Assembly (NCBI GenBank): GCA_035294725.1
Contig: DATGKK010000086.1
Location: 1 to 49,499 of the forward strand
DNA length: 49,499 nt
Direction: 5' to 3'
Origin: DATGKK01 sp035294725
GTDB taxonomy: Bacteria; Actinomycetota; Acidimicrobiia; Acidimicrobiales; Bog-793
Numbering within the stretch: position 1 is the first letter of the stretch; every line of letters starts with the position of its first letter. Below, in pieces: positions 40,931 through 49,095 of the stretch. The notes under the pieces are model-generated. The model did not search any database and had not been told where the DNA came from. It was given only the letters and a program-made list of their open reading frames with translations. The translations under genes and the position numbers were made by a program.

Positions 40931-42763
40931 ATGGCTGTTGACGACGCGGTGACGGAGGAGGTGGACGAAGAGCGCTGGCGCGGCTTCGTCACGCTCGTCG
41001 AAGCACGGCTTCGGGAGGCCCTCGTCGCCCTCTATGGGCCCAATCGGGGCCGGGAGGCCACCGTCGAGGCCCTGAACTGGTCCTTTACGCACCGGGCCGA
41101 GGTCGCGGCGGCTGACGGCGCGGCGGTGAGGAAGCTGTTCCTGCGTGCTCAAGAACGAGCCGCCACTCTCGTCGCTCCTCCCGCCTTCGATCGCCGCGCC
41201 GAGGAGCTGGCAGCGATCGATCCTCGCCTCGCCGACGTGCTCTCCCTGCTCCCGATGCGAGACAGGGTCGCCGTCCTCCTCGTCGACGGAGCCGGTTGGA
41301 CCCCCGGCGCGGTCGGAGAGCTCCTCGGCTGCGACAAGACGCGCGTGACGCGGCGGCTCGAGCGGTCGAGAGCGAGACTCGCGGCCGCCCTCGCAGCACC
41401 GAGCAGGCCCGGCAGCGATGCGGCCGCCGAACCTCACGACGGACGGCTCGGAGCCGAGCTCACCAAGCTGTTCGACCGTGAGGCCGTGCCCGTCTCGGCC
41501 GAGGAGGCGATGGTGCCGGGGATCTCCCGGGCGGTGTGGTCAGAACCCCCCCAGCTCTCGGGACGCGGACCGGGACCGCGATCCTGGCGGCTTGTCACGC
41601 TCTCCGCGATCGCACTGCTCCTCCTCGTGGGCGGCATCGTGCTCGGTCTCCGCGCCACCCGCTCCTCGACCGCGACGGCCTTCACCACCCCCGGGAGCGA
41701 GCCACGCCCCGGTCAGCTCTACCACTCGGTCATCGTCGTGCCGAACCCACCGCAGGAGGCGAACCGACCACCTCGCCTCCGTGCGGTGTACGAGATCGAC
41801 GCCGGGAGCTTGCGGACGATGCACACGCCCGACATTGCGGGAGTGGCCGCCGAGTCCGTGCCGGTCACGAGCGGGCCGTGGCTGGCAGAGGTCCTCTACC
41901 CGCCGCGCGACTCCTTCTCCAACCTCGGCAGGGCGATCGTGTTCCGCTCCGGCTCCGCCGTCACGCGCTCGCTCGGTCCGGCCTCCCAGGTCTATCCCGG
42001 ACTGCGCGAGGGGCTGTTCTGGCTCGTCCTGCGGAACGACACCATGTCGGGCCGGCCCTCCCAGAACTGCTCGATCCGGGAGGAGACCGTGACGGGCAGG
42101 ACCGTACTGCGGAACACGGCGATGCCCTGCCTGTGGCAGGTCCTGGCTGCGGTGAGAGGGGGCCTGCTCGTGCTCTCGGGAAAGGGCATCACCGAGCTGT
42201 GGAACCCCTCCACCGGGCTCAGCAATCCCCTTCCGGGCTTCGGCGCCGCCTCGGTGCAGGCGGCCCGGGGCACGATCGTGTCGCGGACGTGGGCCCGCTT
42301 CTGCTCCGTCACCTGCCGCGTGACCCGGGCGGATCCGGTCACCGGCGTCGTCACGAGCGAGAAGATCGTCCCGCCCGCCGGCCTCTCGCTCACCTCCGCG
42401 GTGGCACTCTCCCCCAACGGCAGGTTCCTTGCCATCGCAGCCCTCCCGATCGACGAGGCGACGACCATGAACAACGAGCCCTTCGTCGGCGGAGGGGGGA
42501 ACGACCGCGTGGTGCAAGGGCAGCTTGTCATCGTGCGCATCGGGTCAGGGGCAGTCGCGATGAGCCGGCCGGTCACGTTCCTCGAGCCGCCGGTCATCGC
42601 GTGGGCGGCGGACGGCAGCTACGTCTTCGTCACGAGATCGGCGACTGCAGTTGCCGCCGTGCCGGTCTGGTCGGTCTCGGCGCCCGTCGTCACGATCAGG
42701 TTTCCGCCCGGAGCTACCTCACCCCCGGACCCCGGCGAGCGCTTCCTCGTCGTGGGGCGGTGA
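40931..42763 (+). CDS. Sigma-like N-terminus fused to a transmembrane segment and extracytoplasmic domain
   Basis: 610-residue protein with an unusual order. Residues about 27-80 resemble sigma-70 region 2 in a form seen in actinobacterial ECF proteins (ALVALYGPNRGREATVEALNW). Residues about 101-154 resemble region 4 (LPMRDRVAVLLVDGAGWTPGAVGELLGCDKTRVTRRLERSRARL), a helix-turn-helix. A linker (AELTKLFDREAVPVSAEEA) leads to one clear transmembrane helix at 220-241. The outer 370 residues are beta-rich and propeller-like, with several cysteines (about 380-465). This would be a DNA-binding sigma-type or regulator domain tethered to a membrane sensor. The start is an ATG at 40931 with a weak ribosome site. 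The fold of the outer part is inferred. Confidence 0.72.
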   Translation: MAVDDAVTEEVDEERWRGFVTLVEARLREALVALYGPNRGREATVEALNWSFTHRAEVAAADGAAVRKLFLRAQERAATLVAPPAFDRRAEELAAIDPRLADVLSLLPMRDRVAVLLVDGAGWTPGAVGELLGCDKTRVTRRLERSRARLAAALAAPSRPGSDAAAEPHDGRLGAELTKLFDREAVPVSAEEAMVPGISRAVWSEPPQLSGRGPGPRSWRLVTLSAIALLLLVGGIVLGLRATRSSTATAFTTPGSEPRPGQLYHSVIVVPNPPQEANRPPRLRAVYEIDAGSLRTMHTPDIAGVAAESVPVTSGPWLAEVLYPPRDSFSNLGRAIVFRSGSAVTRSLGPASQVYPGLREGLFWLVLRNDTMSGRPSQNCSIREETVTGRTVLRNTAMPCLWQVLAAVRGGLLVLSGKGITELWNPSTGLSNPLPGFGAASVQAARGTIVSRTWARFCSVTCRVTRADPVTGVVTSEKIVPPAGLSLTSAVALSPNGRFLAIAALPIDEATTMNNEPFVGGGGNDRVVQGQLVIVRIGSGAVAMSRPVTFLEPPVIAWAADGSYVFVTRSATAVAAVPVWSVSAPVVTIRFPPGATSPPDPGERFLVVGR

Positions 42764-42790
42764 GATGAGGACGCGCCCGCTCGAGGCCAC

Positions 42791-44341
42791 TCATGGCCGA
42801 AAAGCTTCGACGCCCTCCAGCCCGGCCACCACGATCTCTCCGTCGCCAGCGGCCGGAGTGGCGAAGTGGGTCACCGGCAACAGCTGCTTCTCGACCACGA
42901 TGCGTCCGCTCGAGGGCTCGATCCCGTAGAGGACCGAGGCCGGGCCGTGGCCGCCGTCGGCACCGGTCGAGATCGACCAGACAAGACCGCCGGCGATGAT
43001 CGGCGGCCCGTTCGGGTCAGCGCCGGCCGCACCGTTCACGACCCAACGACGTCGGAACGATGGCCTGCGGCCCGACCTCACCTCCAGCGCAACGAGACCG
43101 CTCGCGCACGGGACGACGACGAGCAGCCGGCTCGAGCGTCCGGTACGCACCCGGTCGAGAGCATCCGAACCGAACACCGGGCTCGCTCCCGGGCAGGCTT
43201 CGCCGCGATAGAGCGGACGGCCGACTCCGCCGAGCCGGCTCGCGTCGAGGAGGTACCCCCAGCTCTCGAGCACGCCGCCAGGGCCGAAGCCGGGCTTGCC
43301 GGTCTCGAACACGACGCGGTCCCCGGGCAGCAGCACGGGGCCGGCCGACCCGAGGTCGAGATCGTGCAGGTCGCGCTCGTGCCAGTCGGCCGGGGCGAAC
43401 TCCCCGAGCACCCGTAGCGACGGGGAGAGCTCGATGACGGCGTCGTTCATCTCGAAGCGGCGGTCGGCAACGGACCCGTTCCCCGTCGCCACGTAGAGGT
43501 CGCCGGCCCGGTTCGCCGCCGCACCGGAGGTGGCCCAGATCGCGTCCTCACGCCGTGACGGAGTGATGTAGTACTCGAGAGGTCCCCGGCCCCGCTCGGG
43601 GACCGAGATGACCTGGCCGTGGTAGGCGGAGCAGTCGCCGGCCAGGCCCCCGAGCTCGACAACGACCCTGCCGTGCGACAGCGTGAGGGCGCTTCGTTGC
43701 TGCTCGGCCGCCACGAGATAGCCGCCGCCAGAGCCCTCGCTAGCGCCCGGCGGGTCGATCGCTCGGCGCCAGAGCAGCTCGTGGTCGGCGAGCCTGACGG
43801 CGACGAGCACGTGCTCGATGCCCCGCCATCCCGATGTGCCGGGGCGCTGTACCTCGGCGGCCACGAACATGACCCCGAGGCGGGCCGAGATGACCGGCGT
43901 GCCCGTGACGCCGAGCGGGAAGATGTCCCCGCAGCCGCGAAGTCCTGGAGCGGCGCGAACGCTGCCGGTGCTCGCGGGAATCCCGAGGCGGAGCTTCCAG
44001 AGGACGGCGCCGGAGTCCGCCCGGAGCGCGTAGACCAGGTCCTCCTCGGTGGCCACCAGCACCTCGCCCCCGTAGAGGAGCGGTTCGGCGTAGACCGCTC
44101 CCTCGATCTCGCCGGGCCCAGTCGACCAGGCCCGGCGAAGGTGGCGGAAGGAAGGGTCGAGGAGGTCCACTCCACGCCGGGCGTTCCCGTAGTGGTAGGT
44201 CGTGAGCACCTCGCGCGTAGCCCGAAACGGCACCGGCGCCGGGCGGCGGACCCTCGCCAGGCCCGAGGCGACGAACAGCACGACTGCGACGGCGACGAGG
44301 GCGGTGACGGCGCCCCGAAGCCTTCTCCGGCTCACCGCCAC
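42791..44341 (-). CDS. Membrane-anchored PQQ-like beta-propeller protein
   Basis: 516-residue protein with an N-terminal signal anchor (about 11-30) and an outer domain of beta-propeller repeats of the PQQ/pyrrolo-quinoline quinone enzyme type: VYAEPLLYGGEVLVATEEDLVYALRADSGAVLWKLRLG, TPVISARLGVMFVAAE, DLYVATGNGSV, GPPIIAGGLVWSIST, YGIEPSSGRIV. The motif ALRADSGAVLWK is the classic repeat. Dehydrogenase-type Ca/PQQ catalytic residues are not evident, so it may be structural or substrate-binding. It converges on the sigma-like fusion gene, 27 nt apart, and both carry propeller-like outer domains, which hints at a shared envelope process. Confidence 0.83.
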   Translation of the reverse strand: MAVSRRRLRGAVTALVAVAVVLFVASGLARVRRPAPVPFRATREVLTTYHYGNARRGVDLLDPSFRHLRRAWSTGPGEIEGAVYAEPLLYGGEVLVATEEDLVYALRADSGAVLWKLRLGIPASTGSVRAAPGLRGCGDIFPLGVTGTPVISARLGVMFVAAEVQRPGTSGWRGIEHVLVAVRLADHELLWRRAIDPPGASEGSGGGYLVAAEQQRSALTLSHGRVVVELGGLAGDCSAYHGQVISVPERGRGPLEYYITPSRREDAIWATSGAAANRAGDLYVATGNGSVADRRFEMNDAVIELSPSLRVLGEFAPADWHERDLHDLDLGSAGPVLLPGDRVVFETGKPGFGPGGVLESWGYLLDASRLGGVGRPLYRGEACPGASPVFGSDALDRVRTGRSSRLLVVVPCASGLVALEVRSGRRPSFRRRWVVNGAAGADPNGPPIIAGGLVWSISTGADGGHGPASVLYGIEPSSGRIVVEKQLLPVTHFATPAAGDGEIVVAGLEGVEAFRP

Positions 44342-44433
44342 GACGAAGCCCCAGCCCGCGGACGCACGACGTCCCAGGGTACCGAGGGGGCGGGCTCACC
44401 GGCTTTCACCCACTGCCGGCTCGCTCCCACCTC

Positions 44434-45003
44434 TCAGCGGACCCGGCGGAGCGGAGCCTTCCCGTGCGAGATCTCGTCGACGATGCCCGCAGCCTTCGCC
44501 TCCGCGGCGTCGAGGAAGCGGCGCTCGGCGCACCACCTCTCGACCTCCTCGACCGAACGGCCGGTGCGCGTCGAGAGACACTCGTGGTACCTCGCCAGCA
44601 GACCGAGCTCCCGCTCGGCGATGCGGGCGGCCTCCGAGGCCGAGGCCTCGAACGAGAGGCACGGGTCGGAGAGGCGGAACTGTGTGTGCGCAAGGGCGAG
44701 CCGGTGCGAGGCAGCCGCGGCCACGGCGACGGCGACGCCTTCCACTCGCCCCATGCACAGCACGTTGACGGGGACGCCGAGCGAGTCGATGACGTCAATG
44801 AGCGTGAAACCGGCAGTGAGGGGACCGCCCTCGCTGTCGATCTGCAACGTGACGGGCTCGTCCCCGGTCGCGTCGAGGGTCATGAGCTGGGTGGCGACCC
44901 GAGTCGCGCACAGGTCGTCGAGTGGGCCTCTCACGACGGCGATCCGGCGATCGAACAGGTAGCCCTCGAGCCAGTCGCCCCACTCCTTGCCGGAGACACT
45001 CAT
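44434..45003 (-). CDS. Catalytically inactive ClpP-like protein (ClpR-like)
   Basis: 189-residue ClpP/crotonase-fold protein. Aligned with the active ClpP next door, all three triad positions are changed: the Ser in the GMSAAA motif is Gly (CMGRVEGVAV), the His of MIHEG is Ser (FRLSDP), and the Asp of ARDIERD is Trp (VERWCAER). The fold core and oxyanion loop IDSEGG are retained, as is the C-terminal AEAKAAGIVDEI. It cannot be a serine protease by the usual mechanism but could join a mixed ClpP ring, as ClpR does in cyanobacteria. The ATG at 45003 overlaps the XRE stop by 1 nt, with AGGAG 5 nt upstream; a GTG at 45006 is possible. Confidence 0.85.
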   Translation of the reverse strand: MSVSGKEWGDWLEGYLFDRRIAVVRGPLDDLCATRVATQLMTLDATGDEPVTLQIDSEGGPLTAGFTLIDVIDSLGVPVNVLCMGRVEGVAVAVAAAASHRLALAHTQFRLSDPCLSFEASASEAARIAERELGLLARYHECLSTRTGRSVEEVERWCAERRFLDAAEAKAAGIVDEISHGKAPLRRVR

Positions 45004-45374
45004 CACGGCTCCTGTTCTGTCGGGTCTGCTTGCGGCCGGTCTCTGCGGCGAGCAGGCTCGTCGAGCAGTCGAAGGTCGAGTGCCCGGTCGAGCGCAGCGG
45101 CGTACCGCTCGAGCGTCGAGATCCGCACGTCTGCGGCGCCGGACTCGAGCCGCGCGACGGCCGACTGCGAGGTTCCCATCCGGGCGGCCACCTCCGTCTG
45201 GGTCAGCCCGAGCTCGACGCGCTCGGCGGCGAGCCGGCTCGCCAGCTCACGCCGTCGCTCGGACATCTCCCTGAAGCCGGGGAAGACGGAACCGTGGCGC
45301 CGCGAGCCGCCGTGCTCACCGCGCGGCTCGGGCCTGTCGGCGCCACTGCGGTCATCGCCGGTGGGATGGCTCAT
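45003..45374 (-). CDS. XRE-family helix-turn-helix regulator
   Basis: 123-residue Cro/C1-type DNA-binding protein. The helix-turn-helix lies at about residues 45-100: LAAERVELGLTQTEVAARMGTSQSAVARLESG, followed by ISTLERYAAALDRALDL. The N-terminal 35 residues are hydrophilic and may not belong to the protein (a later ATG at MSERRREL is plausible). Its stop overlaps the pseudo-ClpP start, and its start is 83 nt from the divergent clpP start across an AT-rich region with palindromes. It is therefore a candidate regulator of both clp genes. The domain is of the simple HigA/antitoxin-like XRE style rather than an obvious ClgR. Confidence 0.85.
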   Translation of the reverse strand: MSHPTGDDRSGADRPEPRGEHGGSRRHGSVFPGFREMSERRRELASRLAAERVELGLTQTEVAARMGTSQSAVARLESGAADVRISTLERYAAALDRALDLRLLDEPARRRDRPQADPTEQEP

Positions 45375-45399
45375 CGCCGGACCGTACCCGCTCGCACAG

Positions 45400-45440
45400 T
45401 TAGATATCTTACAATCGAGATAGCGTATACGCGATAGCAG
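45400..45440. promoter_or_regulatory. AT-rich divergent control region between XRE and clpP
   Basis: A 40-nt AT-rich island holds the palindromes AGATATCT (45402-45409) and GCGTATACGC (45423-45432), the direct repeats GATAGC on both sides of the latter, and possible -10 elements TACAAT (plus, 45410-45415) and TAAGAT (minus). These fit an operator for a dimeric XRE protein that controls both directions. Precise start sites cannot be told. Confidence 0.5.
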
Positions 45441-45457
45441 AGGAAGGGAGCCACCTC

Positions 45458-46156
45458 ATGGACACGGCAGTCCGGCATTCGATCATCCCCACCGTCCTCG
45501 ATCAGACCGCCCGCGGAGACCGGGCGTACGACATCTTCTCCCTCCTGTTGCGCGAGCGCATCGTCTTCCTCGGCCAGGAGGTCGACGACCAGATCGCCAA
45601 TCTCCTCGTGGCGGAGATCCTCTACCTCGAGGCGGAGGATCCCGAGAAGGACATCTGCCTCTACATCAACTCGCCAGGTGGGCTCGGCTACGCCGGCATG
45701 GCGATCTACGACGTGATGCAGCACGTCCGCTGCGAGGTCTCGACGATCTGCGTCGGCATGGGCATGTCCGCCGCCGCGATGATCCTCGCAGGTGGCGCCC
45801 CGGGGAAGCGCTACGCCCTTCCGAACGCGAAGATCATGATCCACGAGGGATCCGCTGGCACGCGTGGCGCCCCGCGTGACATGGAGATCCACCTCCGGGA
45901 GGTGCTCGCGACCACGCGGAGGATGGTGGAGATCCTCGCCCATCACACCGGCCGGCCCGCCGACGAGGTGGCTCGCGACATCGAGCGCGACCGGTACATG
46001 ACCGCCGAGGAGGCCGTCGCCTACGGCCTCGTCGATGAGATCATCGTTCCGCGCCGCGGTGTGTCGGCCGCGCCGCTCCAGGCGACAGCGGCACACGGTG
46101 TGGGTCAGAGCGGACCGGGGCGCGGCGGCCAACTCGCGAAGGCCGTGGCCTCGTGA
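45458..46156 (+). CDS. clpP: ATP-dependent Clp protease proteolytic subunit
   Basis: 232-residue serine protease subunit that forms the tetradecameric ClpP barrel used by ClpX/ClpC. The triad is intact: Ser in GMSAAA, His in MIHEG and Asp in ARDIERD. Other family marks are ERIVFLGQEVDD, YINSPGG and MTAEEAVAYGLVDEII. The ATG is preceded by AGGAAGGGAG. It is divergent from the xre/pseudo-clpP pair and separate from a clpX gene, which is not in this window. It is likely one of several ClpP paralogues, as is usual in actinobacteria, and the C-terminal 30 residues are a variable tail. Confidence 0.95.
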   Translation: MDTAVRHSIIPTVLDQTARGDRAYDIFSLLLRERIVFLGQEVDDQIANLLVAEILYLEAEDPEKDICLYINSPGGLGYAGMAIYDVMQHVRCEVSTICVGMGMSAAAMILAGGAPGKRYALPNAKIMIHEGSAGTRGAPRDMEIHLREVLATTRRMVEILAHHTGRPADEVARDIERDRYMTAEEAVAYGLVDEIIVPRRGVSAAPLQATAAHGVGQSGPGRGGQLAKAVAS

Positions 46157-46268
46157 GGTGAGGCAGCGGCCCTGGCGCTCGGATCCGGCGCCCCCCAGCC
46201 GCTAGTGTGGTTGACGTGACGGACTGAATCTTTCGTCGAGCCTGTTCCTACGAGCTCCGGGAGATCCC

Positions 46269-47942
46269 GTGTCACCTGCCCTGCCGACCTCTGCCGTCGC
46301 GACCCTCGTCGCCCACCGGATCACCAAGCACCGGGGTAGCGCGCCCGTGCTCGTCGAGGTGGACCTGACCCTCGGTCCGGAGCACCGAGTCGGCATCATC
46401 GGCCCGAACGGGGTCGGCAAGACGACGCTGCTGCGGATCCTCGCCGGGTTGGAGAGCCCAGATGCCGGGACGGTCTCGGTCTCGCCGCCGAACGCCACGG
46501 TCGGCTACCTCGCCCAGGAGCCCGAGGCGCTTGGCGACGAGACGCTGCGGGCACAGATCGAGCGCCGCACAGGTGTCCGGGAAGCCGACCTTGCGCTCAC
46601 CGCGGCGGCCACCGCGCTCGCCGCAGGAGCGCCCGCCGCCGAGGAGGAGTACCCGCTCGCGCTCGACCGTTACGTCGCACTCGGGGCCGCCGACTTCGAG
46701 GCCAGGGCCGGGGAGGTCATGGCAGACCTCGGGCTGCCCGAACGACTCCTCGACGTCCCGGTACGCGGGCTCTCGGGTGGTCAGCGGGCCAAGGGCGCCT
46801 TGGCGAGCCTGCTGCTCTCCCGCTTCGACCTTCTCCTGCTCGACGAGCCGACGAACGACCTCGACTTCGAGGGTCTCGAGCGCCTTGAGAGCTTCCTGAG
46901 AGCGAGAACCGGCGCGGTGGCGGTGGTCTCCCACGACCGAGCCTTCCTCGACCGCATCGTCACCTCCATCCTCGAGATCGACGAGCAGAGCCACAAGGCG
47001 ACGCACTATGCCGGCGGGTTCGGCGCCTACCTCGACGCTCGGGCAACGGCGCGCCGGCATGCCGAGGAGGCCTACGAGCGCTACACCGCCGAGCGAGACC
47101 GCCTCCGAGCCCGCGAGCGGGAGCAGCGCCAGTGGGCCGTGCGCGGCGTGAGCCGCGAGAAGAAGAGCCCGCGCGACAACGACAAGGCACAACGGGACTG
47201 GCGTGTCAACCGCACCGAGAAGCAAGCCTCCAAGGTCCGCATCACCGAGAAGGCCCTCGAACGGTTGGAGGTCGTCGAACGGCCCTACGAGCCGTGGCGC
47301 CTCGACCTCGACCTCGCCATCGCCGCCCGGTCCGGCGATGTCGTCGCCAGGCTCGAGCAGGCGGTGGTGCGCCGGGGTGACTGGCAGCTCGGCCCCGTCG
47401 ACGTCGGCGTCGCCTGGGCGGAGCGCCTCGCGATCCTCGGGCCGAACGGTTCGGGGAAGTCGACGCTGCTCGCCGCCCTGCTCGGACGGATCGACCTCAC
47501 CTCCGGGCGCCGCACCATCGGTCCGTCGGTCGTCGTGGGAGAGCTGGGCCAGGAGAGGCTGCGTTTCGCCGCAGGATCGCGAACGCTCGCGGACGAGTTC
47601 CTCGCCGCGACCGGGATGAAGGTGTCGGAGGCGCGCTCGCTCCTCGCAAAGTTCGGCCTCAGCGCAGGGCATGTCTCGAGAGTGGCCTCGACGCTCTCCC
47701 CGGGTGAGCGCACGAGGGCCGAGCTGGCACTGCTGATGGCGCGAGGCACGAACTGCCTCGTCCTGGACGAGCCCACGAACCATCTCGACCTGCCGGCGAT
47801 CGAGCAGCTGGAGCAGGCGCTCGTCGCGTGGCCGGGCAGCCTCCTGCTCGTCACCCACGACCGGCGACTGCTCGACGCCGTGCCCGTCACCCGCCGCCTC
47901 CGCCTTGCAGATGGGCAAGTGGTGAAGGACGAGCCGGCGTGA
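46269..47942 (+). CDS. ABC-F family ATPase
   Basis: 557-residue soluble protein with two ABC domains in one chain and no transmembrane segment. NBD1 has Walker A GPNGVGKTT, the signature LSGGQ and Walker B LLLLDEPTNDLDF; NBD2 has GPNGSGKST, the signature region LSPGE and LVLDEPTNHLD. The charged coiled-coil linker between them (about 260-345; AEEAYERYTAERDRLRARERE) is the P-site-tRNA-interacting motif. These proteins act on ribosomes as translation factors or antibiotic-resistance proteins. The GTG at 46269 has GGGAG just upstream. It lies 112 nt after clpP; TAGTGT at 46203-46208 may be its -10. Confidence 0.92.
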   Translation: MSPALPTSAVATLVAHRITKHRGSAPVLVEVDLTLGPEHRVGIIGPNGVGKTTLLRILAGLESPDAGTVSVSPPNATVGYLAQEPEALGDETLRAQIERRTGVREADLALTAAATALAAGAPAAEEEYPLALDRYVALGAADFEARAGEVMADLGLPERLLDVPVRGLSGGQRAKGALASLLLSRFDLLLLDEPTNDLDFEGLERLESFLRARTGAVAVVSHDRAFLDRIVTSILEIDEQSHKATHYAGGFGAYLDARATARRHAEEAYERYTAERDRLRAREREQRQWAVRGVSREKKSPRDNDKAQRDWRVNRTEKQASKVRITEKALERLEVVERPYEPWRLDLDLAIAARSGDVVARLEQAVVRRGDWQLGPVDVGVAWAERLAILGPNGSGKSTLLAALLGRIDLTSGRRTIGPSVVVGELGQERLRFAAGSRTLADEFLAATGMKVSEARSLLAKFGLSAGHVSRVASTLSPGERTRAELALLMARGTNCLVLDEPTNHLDLPAIEQLEQALVAWPGSLLLVTHDRRLLDAVPVTRRLRLADGQVVKDEPA

Positions 47943-48001
47943 GGCGCCCACGTCCACCGGAGAGCCCGGACGGGGGTTGCCAAGCTCCTAGCCTTCACGT
48001 C

Positions 48002-48496
48002 GTGCCTGACGGGAGCGACATCGCGCCGGCGACCGTGACCGACGACGAGGCGATGCGCGTGGCACTCGCAGAGGCCGGCATTGCCGCCGCGGCCGGCGAC
48101 GTGCCCGTCGGCGCCGTAGTGATCGCCGGCGGTGAGATCGTCGCCCGGCGCCACAACGAGCGGGAGGCAACCTGCGATCCCACGGCGCACGCAGAAGTTC
48201 TGGCGCTGCAGGACGCGGCCGCCGTCCTCGGCTCCTGGCGCCTTTCCGGTGCCAGCCTCGTCGTGACACTCGAACCGTGCGTGATGTGTGCCGGAGCTGC
48301 ACTCGCGGGGCGAGTCGCCCGGATCGTCTTCGGGGCCTACGACCCAAAGGGGGGAGCCTGCGGGTCGCTCTACAACGTCTGCGTGGACCCGCGCCTGAAC
48401 CACGAGGCTGCGGTGGTCTCGGGAGTGCTCGCCGAGGAGTGTGCTGACCTCCTGCAGTCCTGGTTCGCCGACCGGCGCCTCGGAGACGGCGCCTGA
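48002..48496 (+). CDS. tadA: tRNA-specific adenosine deaminase
   Basis: Deaminates A34 to inosine in tRNA-Arg(ACG), a zinc enzyme of 164 residues. The zinc/proton-shuttle motif is HAE (PTAHAEVLAL) and the pair PCxxC is LEPCVMCAGA. The C-terminal part has DPKGGACGSLYNVCVDPRLNH, typical of TadA. The start is uncertain: GTG at 48002 is used, but a GTG at 48035 is also plausible and neither has a good ribosome site. It follows the ABC-F gene by 59 nt on the same strand and may be co-transcribed. Confidence 0.93.
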   Translation: MPDGSDIAPATVTDDEAMRVALAEAGIAAAAGDVPVGAVVIAGGEIVARRHNEREATCDPTAHAEVLALQDAAAVLGSWRLSGASLVVTLEPCVMCAGAALAGRVARIVFGAYDPKGGACGSLYNVCVDPRLNHEAAVVSGVLAEECADLLQSWFADRRLGDGA

Positions 48497-48499
48497 CCG

Positions 48500-48527
48500 T
48501 CGACCGCTTTCCGGCGAGAGGTAAGAT
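48500..48527 (+). promoter_or_regulatory. Candidate promoter of the pilin-like lipoprotein gene
   Basis: TCGACC (48500-48505), a 16-nt spacer and TAAGAT (48522-48527). The -10 is a strong TAnnnT match in a GC-rich setting, about 40 nt upstream of the ATG at 48568. Confidence 0.45.
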
Positions 48528-48567
48528 TCACTGTCGTTTCTCCGGCTCGGAGTCGGTGGGGGCAGAG

Positions 48568-49095
48568 ATGGGCACACGAGCGAGACTGGCCATCATCGCG
48601 GCCGGCGCCGGGGCGGTCGCACTCCTCGCGGGCGGCTGCACCTCATCGGTCCAGAATGCCCTCGACGCTCCGATCCAGGTCATCCCGAAGACCGACGTCG
48701 TGGTGGAGACGAACCTGCAGGGCGCCATCCAGGCTGCCCAGACCGCTCTCGAGGTCTCCGGCTCGTTCAGCTCCTTCGGCAGCTCGTCTGCCGGCGGCGT
48801 CGACATGACCGCCGGAGCCTCCGGCGCACCCGGGCAGATCTCCTACGCCGTGACGCCGGGCGGCGCCGGCATCGTCCTCGTCGGATGGAACCGTGCCGAC
48901 GAGCACTGTGTCGGGGCGCTCTACGTCCACTCCGCCCTGGCGACTCCGGTGCTCGGCGAGTCGGCCCCCGGCCAGTACTACTTCATCGCCCCGGCCGGCT
49001 CCTCCTCGGTCTGCAGCGCCTCGAGCTTCGCCACCATGGCGTCGGCACCGGGCGGGTGGCCCTACGAGCCGAGCACGAACCCGCCGAACAGCTGA
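48568..49095 (+). CDS. Putative lipoprotein with pilin-like outer domain
   Basis: 175-residue exported protein. The N-terminus is basic then hydrophobic, ending LLAGGC, which resembles a lipobox with Cys at about residue 24 (the -3 residue is Ala, so slightly atypical). After a linker (VIPKTDVVVETNLQGAIQAAQTALEVSGSFSSF) comes a beta-rich part with ISYAV, GIVLVGWNRADEHCVGALYVH and YYFIAPAGSSSVCSAS. The helix-then-beta order with two cysteines recalls type IV pilin globular domains, but there is no prepilin cleavage motif. The ATG at 48568 is preferred to a GTG four codons earlier because GGGGGC precedes it. No related gene lies nearby. Confidence 0.65.
   Translation: MGTRARLAIIAAGAGAVALLAGGCTSSVQNALDAPIQVIPKTDVVVETNLQGAIQAAQTALEVSGSFSSFGSSSAGGVDMTAGASGAPGQISYAVTPGGAGIVLVGWNRADEHCVGALYVHSALATPVLGESAPGQYYFIAPAGSSSVCSASSFATMASAPGGWPYEPSTNPPNS

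Noticed and set aside
46272..47957. Minus-strand 561-codon open frame opposite the ABC-F gene
   Set aside because: The plus strand carries two complete ABC domains; the antisense frame has no recognisable motif and arises from high GC content.
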